Shown: positions 10,592 through 22,189, counted from the first letter of the stretch. The stretch is 64,000 nucleotides of DNA from Doryteuthis pealeii (GCA_023376005.1 CM042157.1:53444827-53508826), one strand, 5' to 3'. Notes: generated by a model not told the origin, from the letters alone. Numbers and translations: made by a program.

Positions 10592-10593
<2 letters not shown>

Positions 10594-10686
10594 GAGAAAT
10601 GTGAGGAGGTTAATCCGACAGTATGTGGAGAAAGTTAGACAAACACGGGATGTTATGGAAAATGGATGTTTATTGTAGGTAGGGAT

Positions 10687-10729
10687 GTCGACGATGCAAC
10701 GTTTCGGTCTGTTAGACCTTCTTCAGGAC
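10687..10729 (-). ncRNA. Hammerhead-ribozyme-like motif
   Basis: Minus strand: stem I 5' GTC, core CTGAAGA, one unpaired A, stem II GGTCT-AAC-AGACC (5 bp), GAAA, stem III ACG/CGT with loop TTGCAT, cleavage triplet GTC (between 10,690 and 10,689), stem I 3' GAC. Every hammerhead element is present with a canonical GUC site; position 7 of the core tolerates A. The extra A before stem II and the short stem I lower confidence. It lies in a repeat running from the (AT)n at 10,591 to the (AT/GT)n at 10,769. Confidence 0.55.
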
Positions 10730-10768
10730 TTGGATATAGTTCTTGCTTCAATGATGGACATTTTCAAA

Positions 10769-10770
10769 TC

Positions 10771-10815
<45 letters not shown>
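10769..10815 (+). repeat. (AT)n-(GT)n microsatellite
   Basis: Mixed AT and GT dinucleotides. Confidence 0.95.
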
Positions 10816-10819
<4 letters not shown>

Positions 10820-10822
<3 letters not shown>

Positions 10823-11045
10823 GTGAGGTTTTAAATAAAAAAATAGTTAGGACTGAAGTCCTTTTCATTCATCTTTTCATCAGAGAAAGAATTGATGAAG
10901 GTTATTAATTGTTAAAAAGTTAATTGTTCTGAGATTAAGATGAGAATGTTTAAAAAAAGAATCTAAATGCTTCATTCTGGTATTGAGATAAAAAATAAAA
11001 ACTTTGTAAAAGGAATAAAATACTGTTATTTTGGTGGAAAAGATG

Positions 11046-11089
<44 letters not shown>

Positions 11090-11730
11090 TTTTTCAAGGT
11101 TGACAATCAGATGGAAAAGGAAGGATTAGTCACAACTCTTGGCTTCAAAAATTAATCTTATTATTCACTCAATTTCAGGGAGTGTTAGAGTTATGCCTGT
11201 GAAGATTTTAATTTAAACTAGATTTGGTTCAGACTTGTCTTTAGGTGGGATCTATCAGTCACCTTTGATATCTTACTGCCACTCCTTGTATTAATAGGGT
11301 ATATAATATCTTACAGCACTTTTACCCACTTGGCTTTCATTAAAAGAGGTTTATTGCACTGTCCCTTGCTATATGCACTTAAATCCTCTTTGTTGTGGCT
11401 AAGTGTTGAGCCACTAACAACAGAGACTAATTCTATCTTAATAGTTTCCTGCCCTAAAAAAGTTTAGAAAAATGATTTTTCTTTAAAATTAAGTTAATGC
11501 TATCTATCCAAATCTGGAAAATAATAAAATTAAATGCATATTTAGGATATTTATTAATTTCTAGTGTGTGTTTTAGGGTCACTGAGATCTTTAAATGAAT
11601 CCAAATCCATTCTTCTATATATCTATGCTTGATGTAAAGAAGCCTTTTACCCCAAATTAAATAAAGATAACACATCCATTAAATATGAATAATCATCCTA
11701 AATTTTGATAACATCAATTCTTTTTCCTTT
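10820..11730. other. AT-rich sequence, one (AT)n tract, no gene recognised
   Basis: Contains (AT)n at 11,045-11,087. The remainder shows no recognised repeat or coding similarity. Confidence 0.5.
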
Positions 11731-11734
11731 AGTT

Positions 11735-12465
11735 TTAATAATGACCATCTTATAATCCATCATTTATAATGTCTAAATACTCATAGTAAATCTTTATAAA
11801 AACATCCTTTATTTTTACCATGGGCTTGATCAATTATTTTTTAAATTTATTTAATGGCATATCAACCTTTGTGGGTTATTTAATGCCAAAGCTATTCTTG
11901 TAGAAGAACAGTAGTGGCACTATCTAACCCATAGCTGGAGGATTGAAGGATTTCATAACTTTTTCAAGGATATAAGTCTGAAAGTGAACGTAAAAGTGCA
12001 ACTGGTGTTTGAACTTGCTTATTACAATGTTTCAAAACTGCACATTAGCCATTATGAAGGTGAAGGTTGTACCAATTGTAATTGGTGCCCTTGGAATGGT
12101 CCCCAAAGGTCTGGAAAAGAATTTGGGTGAATTGGAAATCAGAGGAAGAATCCAGACCATCCAGACTACAGCACTGTTAAGATCAGCTAGAATACTCAGA
12201 AGAGTCCTGGAAACCTGGGGAGACTTACTGTAACTCAGAATCCAGTGAACCACTGACTAAGGCAGGTGTGAAAAACTATAATAATGAAATTATTGTGTAC
12301 AGTGGTCAGGTGCACTACAACACTTTTAATAAGGATCATCTTATAATCCATAAAGTATTAAAAGTGAATATTGCTAGTAAATTTTAATAAAAGCAACTCT
12401 GTGTTCTTTATTTTTGATAATGACCATCTTACAACCCATAATGTAATATAGTTAGATACTGCTAG
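11735..12465 (+). repeat. Three dispersed copies of a 50-60 bp block around a LINE fragment
   Basis: 'taatgaccatcttataatccat.att.ataatgt..aaatac' recurs at 11,738-11,785, 12,330-12,380 and 12,408-12,462. A fragment of repeat R1/35.9 kb type ('aatggcatatcaacctttgtgggttatttaatgcc') is at 11,850-11,945. Confidence 0.55.
12050..12262 (+). mobile_element. Dong/R4-like LINE, C-terminal fragment
   Basis: An open stretch (12,009-12,233) ends with residues recognisable as the C-terminus of a restriction-like-endonuclease LINE: VVPIVIGALG, then TIQTTALLRSARILRRVLETW before the stop. The same C-terminal coding block is expected downstream of the RLE domain seen at 25.9-26.2 kb on the minus strand, where it is degenerate (25,690-25,860, antisense of 'gactcttctgagtattctgg'). 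No RT or endonuclease remains in this copy, so it is a dead 5'-truncated insertion. Confidence 0.7.
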
Positions 12466-12493
12466 TTGGATTAATTCATGATTTTGTTACTGT

Positions 12494-12625
12494 AAAACCA
12501 AGGGCTGGGCACCCCATCATAATTAGTAAGATAGTCTCAAAGATCCATTACTACTGAATAGCGAGTTTAATCCTCACTGGATACCCCATACATGTGACTT
12601 TGTGTCATATCCTACCTGTGGTAAA
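12494..12625 (+). repeat. tRNA-derived SINE, family 2
   Basis: Shares 'agatccattactactgaatagcgagtttaatcctc' and 'gtgactttgtgtcatatccta' with 57,832-57,963. The B-box-like GAGTTTAATCCTC corresponds to GAGTTCGATTCTC in the copies at 35,205 and 38,470. Confidence 0.6.
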
Positions 12626-12639
12626 CATACTATAAAACA

Positions 12640-14160
12640 AACGGTTGATCTATATTCAAGCTGAACTTCCTCATAACTATATACATTAATTACTTATCTT
12701 ACTCTTTTTGTCATTATCCTTGACTTTGTTTAGTATGGGAATATTCAAGCTTTTTTATTTTTAGATTCCCACTTTGAATTTTAGAAAGATTACAATATGA
12801 TGCTACTGACTCTGAATGTGAAATTTGAAAATATTTCTATAGTACTGAATATATGTTGTAAGTTGTGCATCTGAGTTAACAGAGAAAATCAGAAGAAACA
12901 CAAATACTTAAGATAAGGAAAAAGGTTTACTAGGCAAAATTCAAGTAAGAGAGGAATTAGGAATTACTAAGTTGCATTCACAAGTTTATGTGGTCTCATT
13001 ATTTTCTTTTGTCCATCGTTTCATCAGACATTATTTATAGGAAAAACAGACAATTTCATTCTCCTTATTTAGGTACTATATGACAATAAATTACAAAAAA
13101 AAGTACAAAGATAATGCCAAATGGAATTCTTTAAATAAAAAAAACTTCCCCCTTAAAATTGCAAATCACTCCATCCCCACCCCAGGGTTTGGGGCATCCA
13201 TATTTAGGGGTTAAGACAATAGTGTATTTTCCAATAACCATCAGTTGTCAGAGTTCAAGACTGGATAAAAACCTGGATTTTTAGGGTTGATTTTCCAGAT
13301 ACTCTGTCTTATTGTACATTTGTGTACTTGTAAAATCTGTTACTTTGTTACTATGGCTATAAATATCAGTATCATTCTCTTTGCATCTATCTTACTCTTG
13401 AATCTATTTCTCTATCTTGGTGCAATTAGGCAGGTCAGGTGATAAGCAGGTCTAGAAAAACACGCACCTTCTGCACTGGCCAAACTCGACAATCAATACT
13501 CTTCACTACCAATCATGCTACACCACAGAATTTTCAATACTCTACAAATTGCAATATTCAACACAAGTTCTGCATCTAGAAAACATAAAAGGGAAAATGT
13601 TACGTATAGAAATCAGACTCACTACTCTCCATAAATGTTTATGCAACATTTTCAGTTTGCTTACGTTTACAGGCACAAGGGTTTAATTAGTGCATTTTGT
13701 TTTTGATTAAAAAAAAAAACTTAAAAAGAAAGAAAAAAAATCTAAAGACTTGAAAATCAGCATTAAAAATGTTGGCCTTTAGCAGATCTTGAACCCATGA
13801 CAACTGATATTATAGCTAGTACACTCAATGGTGCTGATCCTAAAGATAACTTGTGGGACATAGGACCACAGCAAAACCACATTAGAGTTCCTGTATTGTA
13901 CTAATTTTTGGAAATTATTGCTTATAATTATTGTCAAAATAATACATAAAAAACAAAATTGCCCCAATTGCTAAATTGCCAAAATAATACATAAAAAACA
14001 ACGTGTGTTTAACTCAACCTCCTGTTATTTGTTTTCATGATTACTTGTTTTATTCACAATTCATTTCAACATTAACCTTTATCAAATTACCTGAAAGACT
14101 CCTCTACTACAATATAAAGAAGCTATATTTTGTTACAATAACTTGTTACAGTAAGTTTGT
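12640..14160. other. No feature recognised
   Basis: AT-rich sequence with a short duplication ('caaaataatacataaaaaacaa' at about 13,935 and 13,978). The tRNA-like antisense block around 13,780-13,870 ('gatcttgaacccatgacaac') resembles a worn SINE head but is too diverged to place. Confidence 0.4.
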
Positions 14161-14164
14161 TTTA

Positions 14165-14690
14165 TGGATGGAGTTTCTAGCCCCACAACCCTTGGTTTTT
14201 CCTTCCGCAGAGACACATTTGCCTACCTACAAGGCTAGAGAGCCTAGTCTGACCAACTATTTACCCATAACTGATGAGAGGGCTTGAATGTGACGAACGA
14301 CACTGGACTGTGAGGTACTGAGGTTTGAGTGCCATTCGCTGTATTTGCCTCTATGGCTTCGAGCACAGCCTCGGAATCCATGGTTTTAAGCTTACCCGAC
14401 CTTGCCTGATCGTCGAATTACAACACGAGTGAAATTTATTGAACCCTCTGCTTAATGCGTCTTCACCTTTCGTTTTGTTTGCTTCCGCTGTATTATGGTC
14501 TAGTTCGAACTCGTAAAGCATAATTTCCCGAATTAGATTATGTTTTACACGTTTACGTATACGGCTTTCAAACCATAGGAGGAGTAAAGCAATGCTCAAC
14601 ATATCAGCGTACCAACTACTGCGATACTATTAAAACAACCAAAGCGAGAACCTACGGCTTGAACTACTTAGCTGATGTGATGTAGCACAT
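14165..14690 (+). repeat. Dispersed repeat family R2, copy 1
   Basis: Blocks 'aatgtgacgaacgacactgga', 'atggcttcgagcacagcctcggaatcca', 'ttacccgaccttgcctgatc', 'ggctttcaaacca' and 'atatcagcgtaccaactact' recur in order at 21,835-22,185. The class is unknown. Confidence 0.7.
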
Positions 14691-15137
14691 ATAAAAATAT
14701 TTGACACTAATATATTAGTATTAAAATAACTAAAGGGCAGTCTTGTTTGTGGCAAAATTTTCTTCATTAATTTCAGTAGAAAAGACTTGCCAACTGTAAA
14801 AGAGAATAGGGAAGATTGGCACCTTTGATATTCAGTTTATTTTTATTGAATTGTCCTAATCTTTTTAACTGTCCTTACTTCATGTCAACAACATGTTTAC
14901 TGGTGGATGCGCTGACCTGATTCAATGTGTCCAGCGCAAAGACCCGATCTTATTCGCTTTGTAATCTGGTCTGTGAACTGTGTCATAGAACGTTGGTTAG
15001 TCAGTTGAGTAGTGGCACTCTACCTGTCAACCTCTTTAACTTGTACGTTGCTTTTTCTCCTTTTTTTATGGTTTCCTATGGTTTGCCAATGCATTTTTTT
15101 CTTTATCAATGTTTGATGGTCTATGTGTGTGAGTATG

Positions 15138-15141
15138 AGAA

Positions 15142-15182
<41 letters not shown>

Positions 15183-15233
15183 AGTGTGAGTGTATGTGTG
15201 CGTGCGCGCGTGTGTTGTCGTTGTAGAATCCAC

Positions 15234-15275
<42 letters not shown>
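15138..15275 (+). repeat. Compound (AT)n-(GT)n-(AT)n microsatellite region
   Basis: AT 15,138-15,165, GT/GA-rich to 15,215, AT 15,236-15,275. Confidence 0.93.
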
Positions 15276-15279
<4 letters not shown>

Positions 15280-15283
<4 letters not shown>

Positions 15284-15788
15284 TTTTTTGATTTTGTGTG
15301 AAGTATGGGTGTGAAATAATAAGATATTCCGTTAAATGTTATGTGTTAAGTTTCATTTTATTTCATTCAATATTTCGAAGGTATGAGCTTCCTTTATTAA
15401 GAATGTCTAGACAGACTGATTTGTACTGTTCTTGGTACTGTTCTTGTACTGTTCTTCTTTTTGATATATAGGAATGTTGAAATTCCGGTCATCTATTGGC
15501 TCGTAGGATTGGAATTGGCTTGGAGTTGGGGTATCGCTCTGCCGACCGGTCATTGATGTCTGGATCTGTCAGCCGACCTCTTCATTGGTGGTGTTGGGAT
15601 TGGTTGTTGGTATAGGGGCGTCTGGTTGCATTTACTATCTTCTTCATTGGCGGGGTTGGGGTTTGATATGTGGGTCACTTGTGCTGAGTATGTGTAGAAA
15701 AATTTGTAGGAGTTTAGGGCGCCTAAATCCTTGTTTAAACCGTGTGTTAATTTCTGTGTGTTTGCGTGTCTGTGTTGATGAGAAGCCG
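15280..15788. other. No gene recognised; one decayed hammerhead-like hairpin
   Basis: Near 15,370-15,405 the minus strand reads TTAATAA-A-(G)GAAG...CTTC-GAAA, a worn relative of the hammerhead-like cores. The rest is unassigned, moderately GT-rich sequence. Confidence 0.35.
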
Positions 15789-15990
15789 TCGGGGTGACCT
15801 AAAGTCGGTATCAGCCAGACAGCGAGGGAGTCTATCTCCTTGTTGCTAGCACAGGGAGATTGTTTTGGCGTCTGAGGTGGAGCGCCACACATCAACTCCT
15901 CACTTTATCGCACAGATCCCAGCGAGGGCCGGTATCGAACCCTGTACCTTGTGGTTCCGAGGCGAACGCTCTACCGACTGATCTAAACAC

Positions 15991-15992
<2 letters not shown>
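15789..15992 (-). repeat. tRNA-derived SINE, family 3
   Basis: Reverse complement of the element at 39,128-39,353. It shares the tRNA-like head (ATC-GGTAGAGCGTTCGCCTCGG on the minus strand), B box 'ggttcgataccggccct', the block 'gggatctgtgcgataaagtgaggag', and the 3' end 'gctgtctggctgataccgactttaggtcaccccgacgg'. It is bounded by (AC)n at the head side. Confidence 0.85.
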
Positions 15993-16043
<51 letters not shown>

Positions 16044-16080
16044 GTCGGCTATCGCCATTTCAAACACATTGTTTGTTCAC

Positions 16081-16132
<52 letters not shown>
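15990..16132 (+). repeat. (AC)n-(AT)n-unique-(AT)n microsatellites
   Basis: AC 15,990-16,018, AT 16,019-16,043, about 40 bp of unique sequence, then AT 16,084-16,131, followed by GATA-rich sequence to 16,195. Confidence 0.93.
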
Positions 16133-16135
<3 letters not shown>

Positions 16136-16219
16136 AGGTCGAGATATATAGATAGACTAACCGATAGATATAGATACATAGAGATAGATAGATCGATAAC
16201 GGAAAAATCAACTTAAATG

Positions 16220-16665
16220 TACGGATTCCTGGTTAAGTCGAACTTAATGGACCTAAATTCCACCATCATATGTCAACCCGCCGAAATAAATACCAAAAAT
16301 CACGAAATTAACCGAATTTAATGAAATTTTGAGTGTTGATATATTAATGAATAAAAGATATAATGCACCAGTTATTTTATTAAAAAAAACTTTTACATTT
16401 TTTCAGGTCAGTTAACTTTGAACCACGTATCTTTGAGAATCTGTGTTACACCTCAAAGTTCCTAAAGTTAACTGACCAGAAAAAATGTAAAAGTTTTTAA
16501 ATAAAATAACTGGTACATTATATATTTTATTCATTAATATATCAACACTGAAAATTTCATTAAATTCAGTTAATTCCCTGATTTTTGGTATTTTTTTCTT
16601 TCGGCGGGGTGACATACAATGGTGGAATTTAGGTCCGTTAAGTTCGATTTAACCAGATTCCTTAT
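16220..16665. repeat. Foldback element, family F1, copy 1
   Basis: Arms 16,220-16,424 and 16,455-16,665 are inverted copies containing 'ttaatgaaattttcagtgttgatatattaatgaat', 'gcaccagttattttatt' and 'aggtcagttaac', separated by about 30 bp. Related arms occur at 39,918-40,575 (foldback) and 41,527-41,645 (single arm). No coding capacity; a nonautonomous foldback/MITE-like element is the simplest reading. Confidence 0.88.
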
Positions 16666-16669
16666 TTGT

Positions 16670-17138
16670 GAAATAAAAAAAAATTAATAAACCCCCGCCC
16701 AAAAAAACAAAAGCGGTAAAATAAGGTACAATATTGGCATTAGAGTCATTTTTTTTTACTTAATTCGTTTTCGCAGGACGTGGCCAACAAAAGAGGAACA
16801 ATTTAACTTAAACGTTTTTTTTCTACGTTAAAAAATTGACATTCGTACATTAAACTATTCTACTCATTGCAAGCGACTGGAATTGTTTTAATTAATATAA
16901 AAATACTGAATAAATAAATTTGACTGAGTAGATAAAAAAGTAAATAAAAAAGTATTTAATCTGAATAATACTTTTTACAGAGGTCTGCAAGAGAACAAAT
17001 ATAAACAGTGAACCAATATAAAAAGAGAATTTAAGGCATAAATAAATACGGATTATTGCGCTATTAGTCATAGTAGAAGAAAAGCACGGATCGCTTGTCT
17101 AACATTACTGACAGAGAGTGCGTGTTTTTGTACATACC

Positions 17139-17140
<2 letters not shown>
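16670..17140. other. No feature recognised
   Basis: AT-rich, poly-A and poly-T runs, nothing assignable. Confidence 0.5.
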
Positions 17141-17227
<87 letters not shown>

Positions 17228-17287
17228 CTAATCCTATTAGTAAACCCTTGCAGTAAAACAAAAATAAACTCATAATGACTCATTAGG

Positions 17288-17344
<57 letters not shown>
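17141..17344 (+). repeat. (AC)n-(AT)n ... (AT)n microsatellites
   Basis: AC and AT 17,141-17,229. The inserted 60 bp includes two inverted short copies of 'aatcctattag...taatgactcattaggatt'. AT again 17,293-17,344. Confidence 0.93.
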
Positions 17345-17346
<2 letters not shown>

Positions 17347-17693
17347 TTCTGTCAGAAAATGGCTAAAGCGATTTGAGATTGAAATAATGAAAGATGAGAT
17401 TGAAAAGCGAAAGGCTAGGAGTGAAGGATGAGGATGTTGAATGTCCATTAGGCTGGAGATCAAAAAACAGATCTTACATGAAACAGTTTTCTGAGGTTGG
17501 GAATGTGAATCATATAAGAACTTACGCAGCGTGACAAAATAATGCTAAACCAATGCCAGTTCTATCAATTCACGTGGATTCATTGTCAATTAAAAATCAA
17601 ATGCTGATGTCATGAGACATTTAAGAGCTCATCATAGAGAAGCGCGTCAACATTGCTTGAAAATGGTCATATTTCGTAATGAGTCAACAACGG

Positions 17694-17694
<1 letters not shown>
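17345..17694. other. No feature recognised
   Basis: Unassigned sequence. Confidence 0.5.

Positions 17695-17749
<55 letters not shown>
17695..17749 (+). repeat. (CA)n microsatellite
   Basis: About 27 CA units. Confidence 0.97.
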
Positions 17750-17752
<3 letters not shown>

Positions 17753-17850
17753 TAATCTTACTCTGGTCCCGTAATCTGGTATGTTCATGATAGCGCTATT
17801 CATGTAGCATGTTTTGGACAACAATAACCTGGCGGGGTTCATCCCTCTGC

Positions 17851-17961
17851 AGGTCTACAACTAGTTTAAACTTAAAGTTTTCCTTTTCCAAGACTGGCTG
17901 CCATAGGTGGATGGAGAATAGTTGGATGCACTATATGAATTGCAAACAGCATCGTTTGAAC
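17851..17961 (-). repeat. SINE family 1, 3' part
   Basis: Matches the 1,430-1,560 segment in order ('gcaggtctacaactagtttaaact', 'ggctgccata', 'atgaattgcaaacagc'). The tRNA-like head is missing. Confidence 0.6.
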
Positions 17962-17969
17962 TTTGTTAA

Positions 17970-18900
17970 AAATCATGATTCTTGAGAGATCACAATGAAC
18001 CAGTAAACTTAAAAAGAGATTATAGGAAAATGTGCTGTTAATTATGTAGACAGATAAAGGTAAATATATAGGTAACGAACACAACAAGGCTTATAAAACG
18101 AAATGCATTTATCAGACAACAAGAATATGTAACATACAATATACAATACAATGTGTAACTTGTGATACAAATGTGTGTGTTTACAAATGTGTTACTATTG
18201 AATGGTGTAGTGTGTAATGGTATGGTTTGGGTTGCAAGATAATGCTTGCGTGACTTATCTGTCCCAGGTAGGAATGTCTTGCTAGCATCGTTTGTTTGAC
18301 TATACGCGTCACCGGCCCTTTCGTGAGCTTTCAAAGTCCCGTCGTTCCTCGACGTTTATGGCTGGCAGGCTTCAAAAGCATGTCGTTCCTCGACGGTAGT
18401 CGCAGCGGAAGAAAGTGATTGAAGGCATCAACCCTCGAAATTTGGCGGCCAAACTGAGCCTCGTAACGTGTGCTCTGATTGGTCGCTGACAAAGACCCCT
18501 AGCCACTCGCACGAGGTTTCTCATCAGATGATGGCTAAAGGACCCTGGTCCCTGTGTTTGTCAATGGTCAAAGGAGATAACTGTTTAGGTAATATTATTT
18601 TCTACAAGATCAACTTAATAGAATAAATTTTTACCGGCTCAAAATCAACATATCAACACACAGGAGTTGTCATTGAACAAGTTTTCCTTAAAAGCTTACA
18701 TTGAATCAATTTTGAAGAATTCATGTCAAACAAGTTGGACTCTTAGAAGTCTCGCTGCACAAGTCCAGACCCAAATTAATTTCCGGAATAAATTGAATAA
18801 GTCGAGCAATAAAAGCTTAAACCGCAAGAGGAGATCCAATAGGATTTGCTAACTTCCAGGGATTGCGTATAAAACAACGACCATAAACAAATATACTTTC
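17970..18900. other. Higher-GC unassigned stretch with a duplicated GTCGTTCCTCGACG block
   Basis: 'caaag..' plus GTCGTTCCTCGACG occurs at 18,341-18,354 and 18,382-18,395. The stretch 18,280-18,560 is visibly more GC-rich than its surroundings and includes an ATTGG box. No protein similarity is apparent; the 18,667-18,852 frame has no recognisable motif. Confidence 0.4.
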
Positions 18901-18907
18901 AGAAAAC

Positions 18908-18909
18908 AG

Positions 18910-18953
<44 letters not shown>
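18908..18953 (+). repeat. (CTAT)n microsatellite
   Basis: About 11 tetranucleotide units. Confidence 0.96.
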
Positions 18954-18954
<1 letters not shown>

Positions 18955-19460
18955 GTCAATGGATTCATATCTATCTTTCAATTTAATATATATTACGTCA
19001 TGAACTTTCAAAATGAACGCTGATCAATCAACAGTTATGAGCCCTTTTCTCCAAAAACATTTCCAACTCAAGTCATTTAAAAACCTCCGTTACCGTTTGA
19101 ATAAAAAAATATTTTTCTATTATATTGCCCCGAGGAAGGTTTTACATAAACCAAAACATTTAACATCAAAATGAATTTATCTTTTTTTTGACACTTTGTT
19201 TTTCTTATATCTATCTATTTATCTATCTATCTATCAACGAGACGATGTTGATTTTTTTTCCTCAGCCAAAAGGTTGTCTCTGCTTTGATATACACTCTCA
19301 GTGCGTATCCGTATTAAGGACTTAGCACAAGTCTTCATTGCAAAGAATATTGGCCTATAGTAATTTTAACAACAACAACGTTGAGTATTTTATACCCAAA
19401 TGATATAGTTATTGACTCTATACGACATCGAGACGGGAATCGACCTTCTCCTTGACTACT
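18954..19460. other. No gene recognised; worn hammerhead-like hairpin
   Basis: At 19,131-19,160 CCGAGGA-A-GGTTT-TACAT-AAACC-AAAA has a perfect 5-bp stem II, but both core boxes are mutated. Otherwise unassigned. Confidence 0.35.
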
Positions 19461-19468
19461 AAACATCA

Positions 19469-19520
<52 letters not shown>

Positions 19521-19540
19521 ATACACATACACACACACAT
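19461..19540 (+). repeat. (AC)n microsatellite
   Basis: About 35 AC units with minor interruptions. Confidence 0.96.
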
Positions 19541-20040
19541 AAATGAAATAAAATAAAATAAAATCTAGGAAAACGAAAAGAAAAATGTGTGCTATATGTG
19601 CTTACCTCACCCCAGTAGCACCTGACCCGTGCAACTAATTAAGACGCCTGCAATTTTCGTTCATATATTTGGTATTGTTTTATTTATTTATTTATTTATT
19701 GTTCTGGTCGTTGGCGTGGTGAAGAGTCGTAAACACGACGACCAATCCTAATTGCAAATGTGGCTAATGAAGAAGAATAAAACAAAGAAGATTTTTGTCC
19801 ATCGGCTGTTTTTCTCTTTCCACCTGTGAACCACAGCTTAATTTTTCCGGTCGACCCGATATATGGTTTCGGCTATGGCGTTGGCGAGAGAAATCGATAA
19901 TTTGATTGGTTATCCAGCGGGCACCGGTTTTGAGTGAGTGCCAATACGTACAGCTAAAATTAATTTCGATCAAATTGTATTTACCTCAGTAGTGGCTATC
20001 TGGTGTAAAAGACTTGTCCAAGGTGTTGAGAGAGTAGAGT

Positions 20041-20380
20041 GAAGGAAAGTAAGCAAAGAAAGAAAGAAAAAAGAAAAGGCAAAGGATGAAATGAATAAAT
20101 AAATAAATAAAAACGAAGAAATAAATAAAAGAAAACGAAAAAAAGTGCAGAGCGAAAGAAAGAAAGAAGAAAGAAAGAAAAAAAGAAAAGAAAGAAAAGA
20201 AAAGAAAAGAAAAGAAAAGAAATAAAGAAATAAAGCGAAGAGTGAAAGAAAGAATGAAAGAATGATAGAAGCAAAGAAACAAAGAAAGCAAATGAAAGAA
20301 AAAATTACAATAAAGAAAAGAAAAAGAGCAGAGTGAAAGAAAAGAAGCATGAAAGAAAGATAAGAAAACTAAGAGAAATC
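20041..20380 (+). repeat. Polypurine (GAAA)n-rich tract
   Basis: About 340 bp almost purely A and G on the plus strand, with GAAA/AAATA motifs. Three overlapping Phe/Ser/Leu-rich minus-strand frames are artefacts. Such tracts can adopt triplex structures. Confidence 0.93.
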
Positions 20381-20817
20381 ATCGTCGATTAAATTCCATC
20401 ATTGATTGATAGAAGAAAATTGAAAGACCTGGATGTTTGCGTAAAAGACCATCGGTATTCAAAAACAATTGGAGCGTGTTCGTGCGAGTGAGCTATGTAG
20501 TCAACAGAATTCTACAAGAATGCCAGGTCAGGAGGCTAGTAGAACGCTGTTTAGAAAATTCTGCGGAAACGGTTGAACATGTTTTCATATAAATTGGAGT
20601 TATTGTAATGTCTATGTGACATGATTTCTTGCACAGAAAGGCGGGAAGAGATTGTGAAAATGAAGATGGCTTTCTGAAGGGTTTCTACATTTCAGCAACC
20701 AGTCAACTGTAAGAGGTAATAATAAACTTCGAGTGTTTGTTTCCAAAAATGTATATCATGAAGGTTAATATATGAAATAATTATATCTAAAAATAAACTT
20801 GTAGAATTATTTCTTTC
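20381..20817. other. No feature recognised
   Basis: Unassigned sequence; no repeat partner found by eye. Confidence 0.45.
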
Positions 20818-20905
20818 GTATTGATTGATTTATTAATTGATTTTAATGTTATGTCAATCCGTCTAGGGTTATTTTATGCCTAAACAGTGGGAGTTATCTG
20901 ACAGT
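20818..20905 (+). repeat. Repeat family R1, 5' fragment
   Basis: Carries 'ttgattttaatgttatgtcaatccgtctagggttattttatgcct', then diverges. Confidence 0.7.
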
Positions 20906-21137
20906 CTAGAGGGAAGGGTTCAAAGGGTTTAAAATGCCATTTAAAGAAACATATATCGATTTTCTTTTCGAACTTTGTAATATATATATTCTTTACCATG
21001 AAAGGGTTTGTTGTTATCTTGGTATAAGCCATGAACAACTTCCGGTCTGAAATATATAGAAATTTGCCGTTGCATTCTGGAAAAAATAAATCCTCCAATT
21101 ACTATAAAATACCTGACCAATAATTTTAAGTTTTTCT

Positions 21138-21545
21138 TACAGGAAGAATCCATTTTGTGGCTTAAGAGGAAACATCAATTTTATGACTTGAGACGAAGCA
21201 TCCATTTTGTGACTTAAGAGGAAGCATCCATTTTGTGACTGTGACTCAACAGGAGGCATCCATTTTGTGACTTAAGAAGAAGCATCTATTTTGTGACAAC
21301 ATGAAGCATCCATTTTGTGACTCAACAGGAAGCATCCATTTTTGTGACTTGAGAGGAAGCATCCAGTGACAACATGAGGCATCCATTTTGTGACTCAACA
21401 GGAAACATCCATTTTGTGACTTAAGAGGAAGCATTCATTTTGTGTCATTCCATTTTGTGACTCAACATGAAGCATCTATTTTGTGACTTAAGAGGAAGCA
21501 TCTTTTTTTGGGATTTAAGAGGAAGCATCCATTTTGTGACTCTGT
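21138..21545 (+). repeat. Minisatellite, about 25-bp unit
   Basis: The unit GGAAGCATCCATTTTGTGACT(T)AAGA repeats at least 13 times with substitutions and small indels (variants 'acatgaagcatc', 'ctcaacaggaaac', 'aagcatctattttg'). The minus-strand frame over it merely translates the repeat. Not CRISPR-like: there are no unique spacers of constant length. Confidence 0.93.
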
Positions 21546-21834
21546 AAATGCTGAAAACTGGATATTAACAGGGGACATTCATCAACTATTTGTGAGCTTA
21601 CAAAGTTTATTCCTCTTTATTGCCGTTCAAGATTTCAAACCTTTTAAAAGTGTTTAACTTTTTTCTTTCAAATAATTGTTGAAATTTGTGTCAATGTTTT
21701 TTTTTATTGTCTTGATAATGTTATATATTTTTTCTGATTGGTTGTGTTTTTTCAGATAGTTTTAAATGTGATTTGGGTAAGTCAAGATGTTTGCAATATT
21801 TTGGTAAAGTGAGACACAATTCGGCAGCTCCAAA

Positions 21835-22185
21835 TGACCGATGTCGTGAAGGTGACGAACCACATTTGACTGTTGGATGCAGAGCTAACCTGATACTCCC
21901 CGAGTGATATTCGTCGAACTTATCTAAATGGCTTGAAGCACGACTTCGGAATACACAGTTTTAGGTCTACCTGACCTTGTCTAATCCTCATATTACAATC
22001 CAAGTGTAATTTTCTTGAACCATCTACTTACTGTACTGTGATCAGTTGCATAAGTTTCTGAATTAGACTACATTGTACGTTCTTCTGGGTGGCTTTCAAA
22101 TCACACATGAAATATCAGCGTACCAACTACTACAAACTACCAACTACAATGGTACCTTTCATGACTGCTTCAACTAGTACGTACT
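21835..22185 (+). repeat. Dispersed repeat family R2, copy 2
   Basis: Same block order as 14,290-14,690, with about 30 percent visible divergence and a short duplication of 'accaactac' near its end. Confidence 0.7.
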
Positions 22186-22189
22186 AACA

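Noticed and set aside
18510..18530. Hammerhead on the minus strand (CTGATGAGAAAC)
   Set aside because: The CTGATGA and GAAA boxes touch, so there is no stem II and the fold is impossible.
19970..20350. Three overlapping Phe/Ser/Leu frames resembling membrane proteins
   Set aside because: Purely compositional, from the polypurine strand; all frames on that strand stay open for lack of stop-forming bases.
21246..21434. CRISPR-like array
   Set aside because: Units are contiguous minisatellite copies without constant-length unique spacers, in a eukaryotic context.
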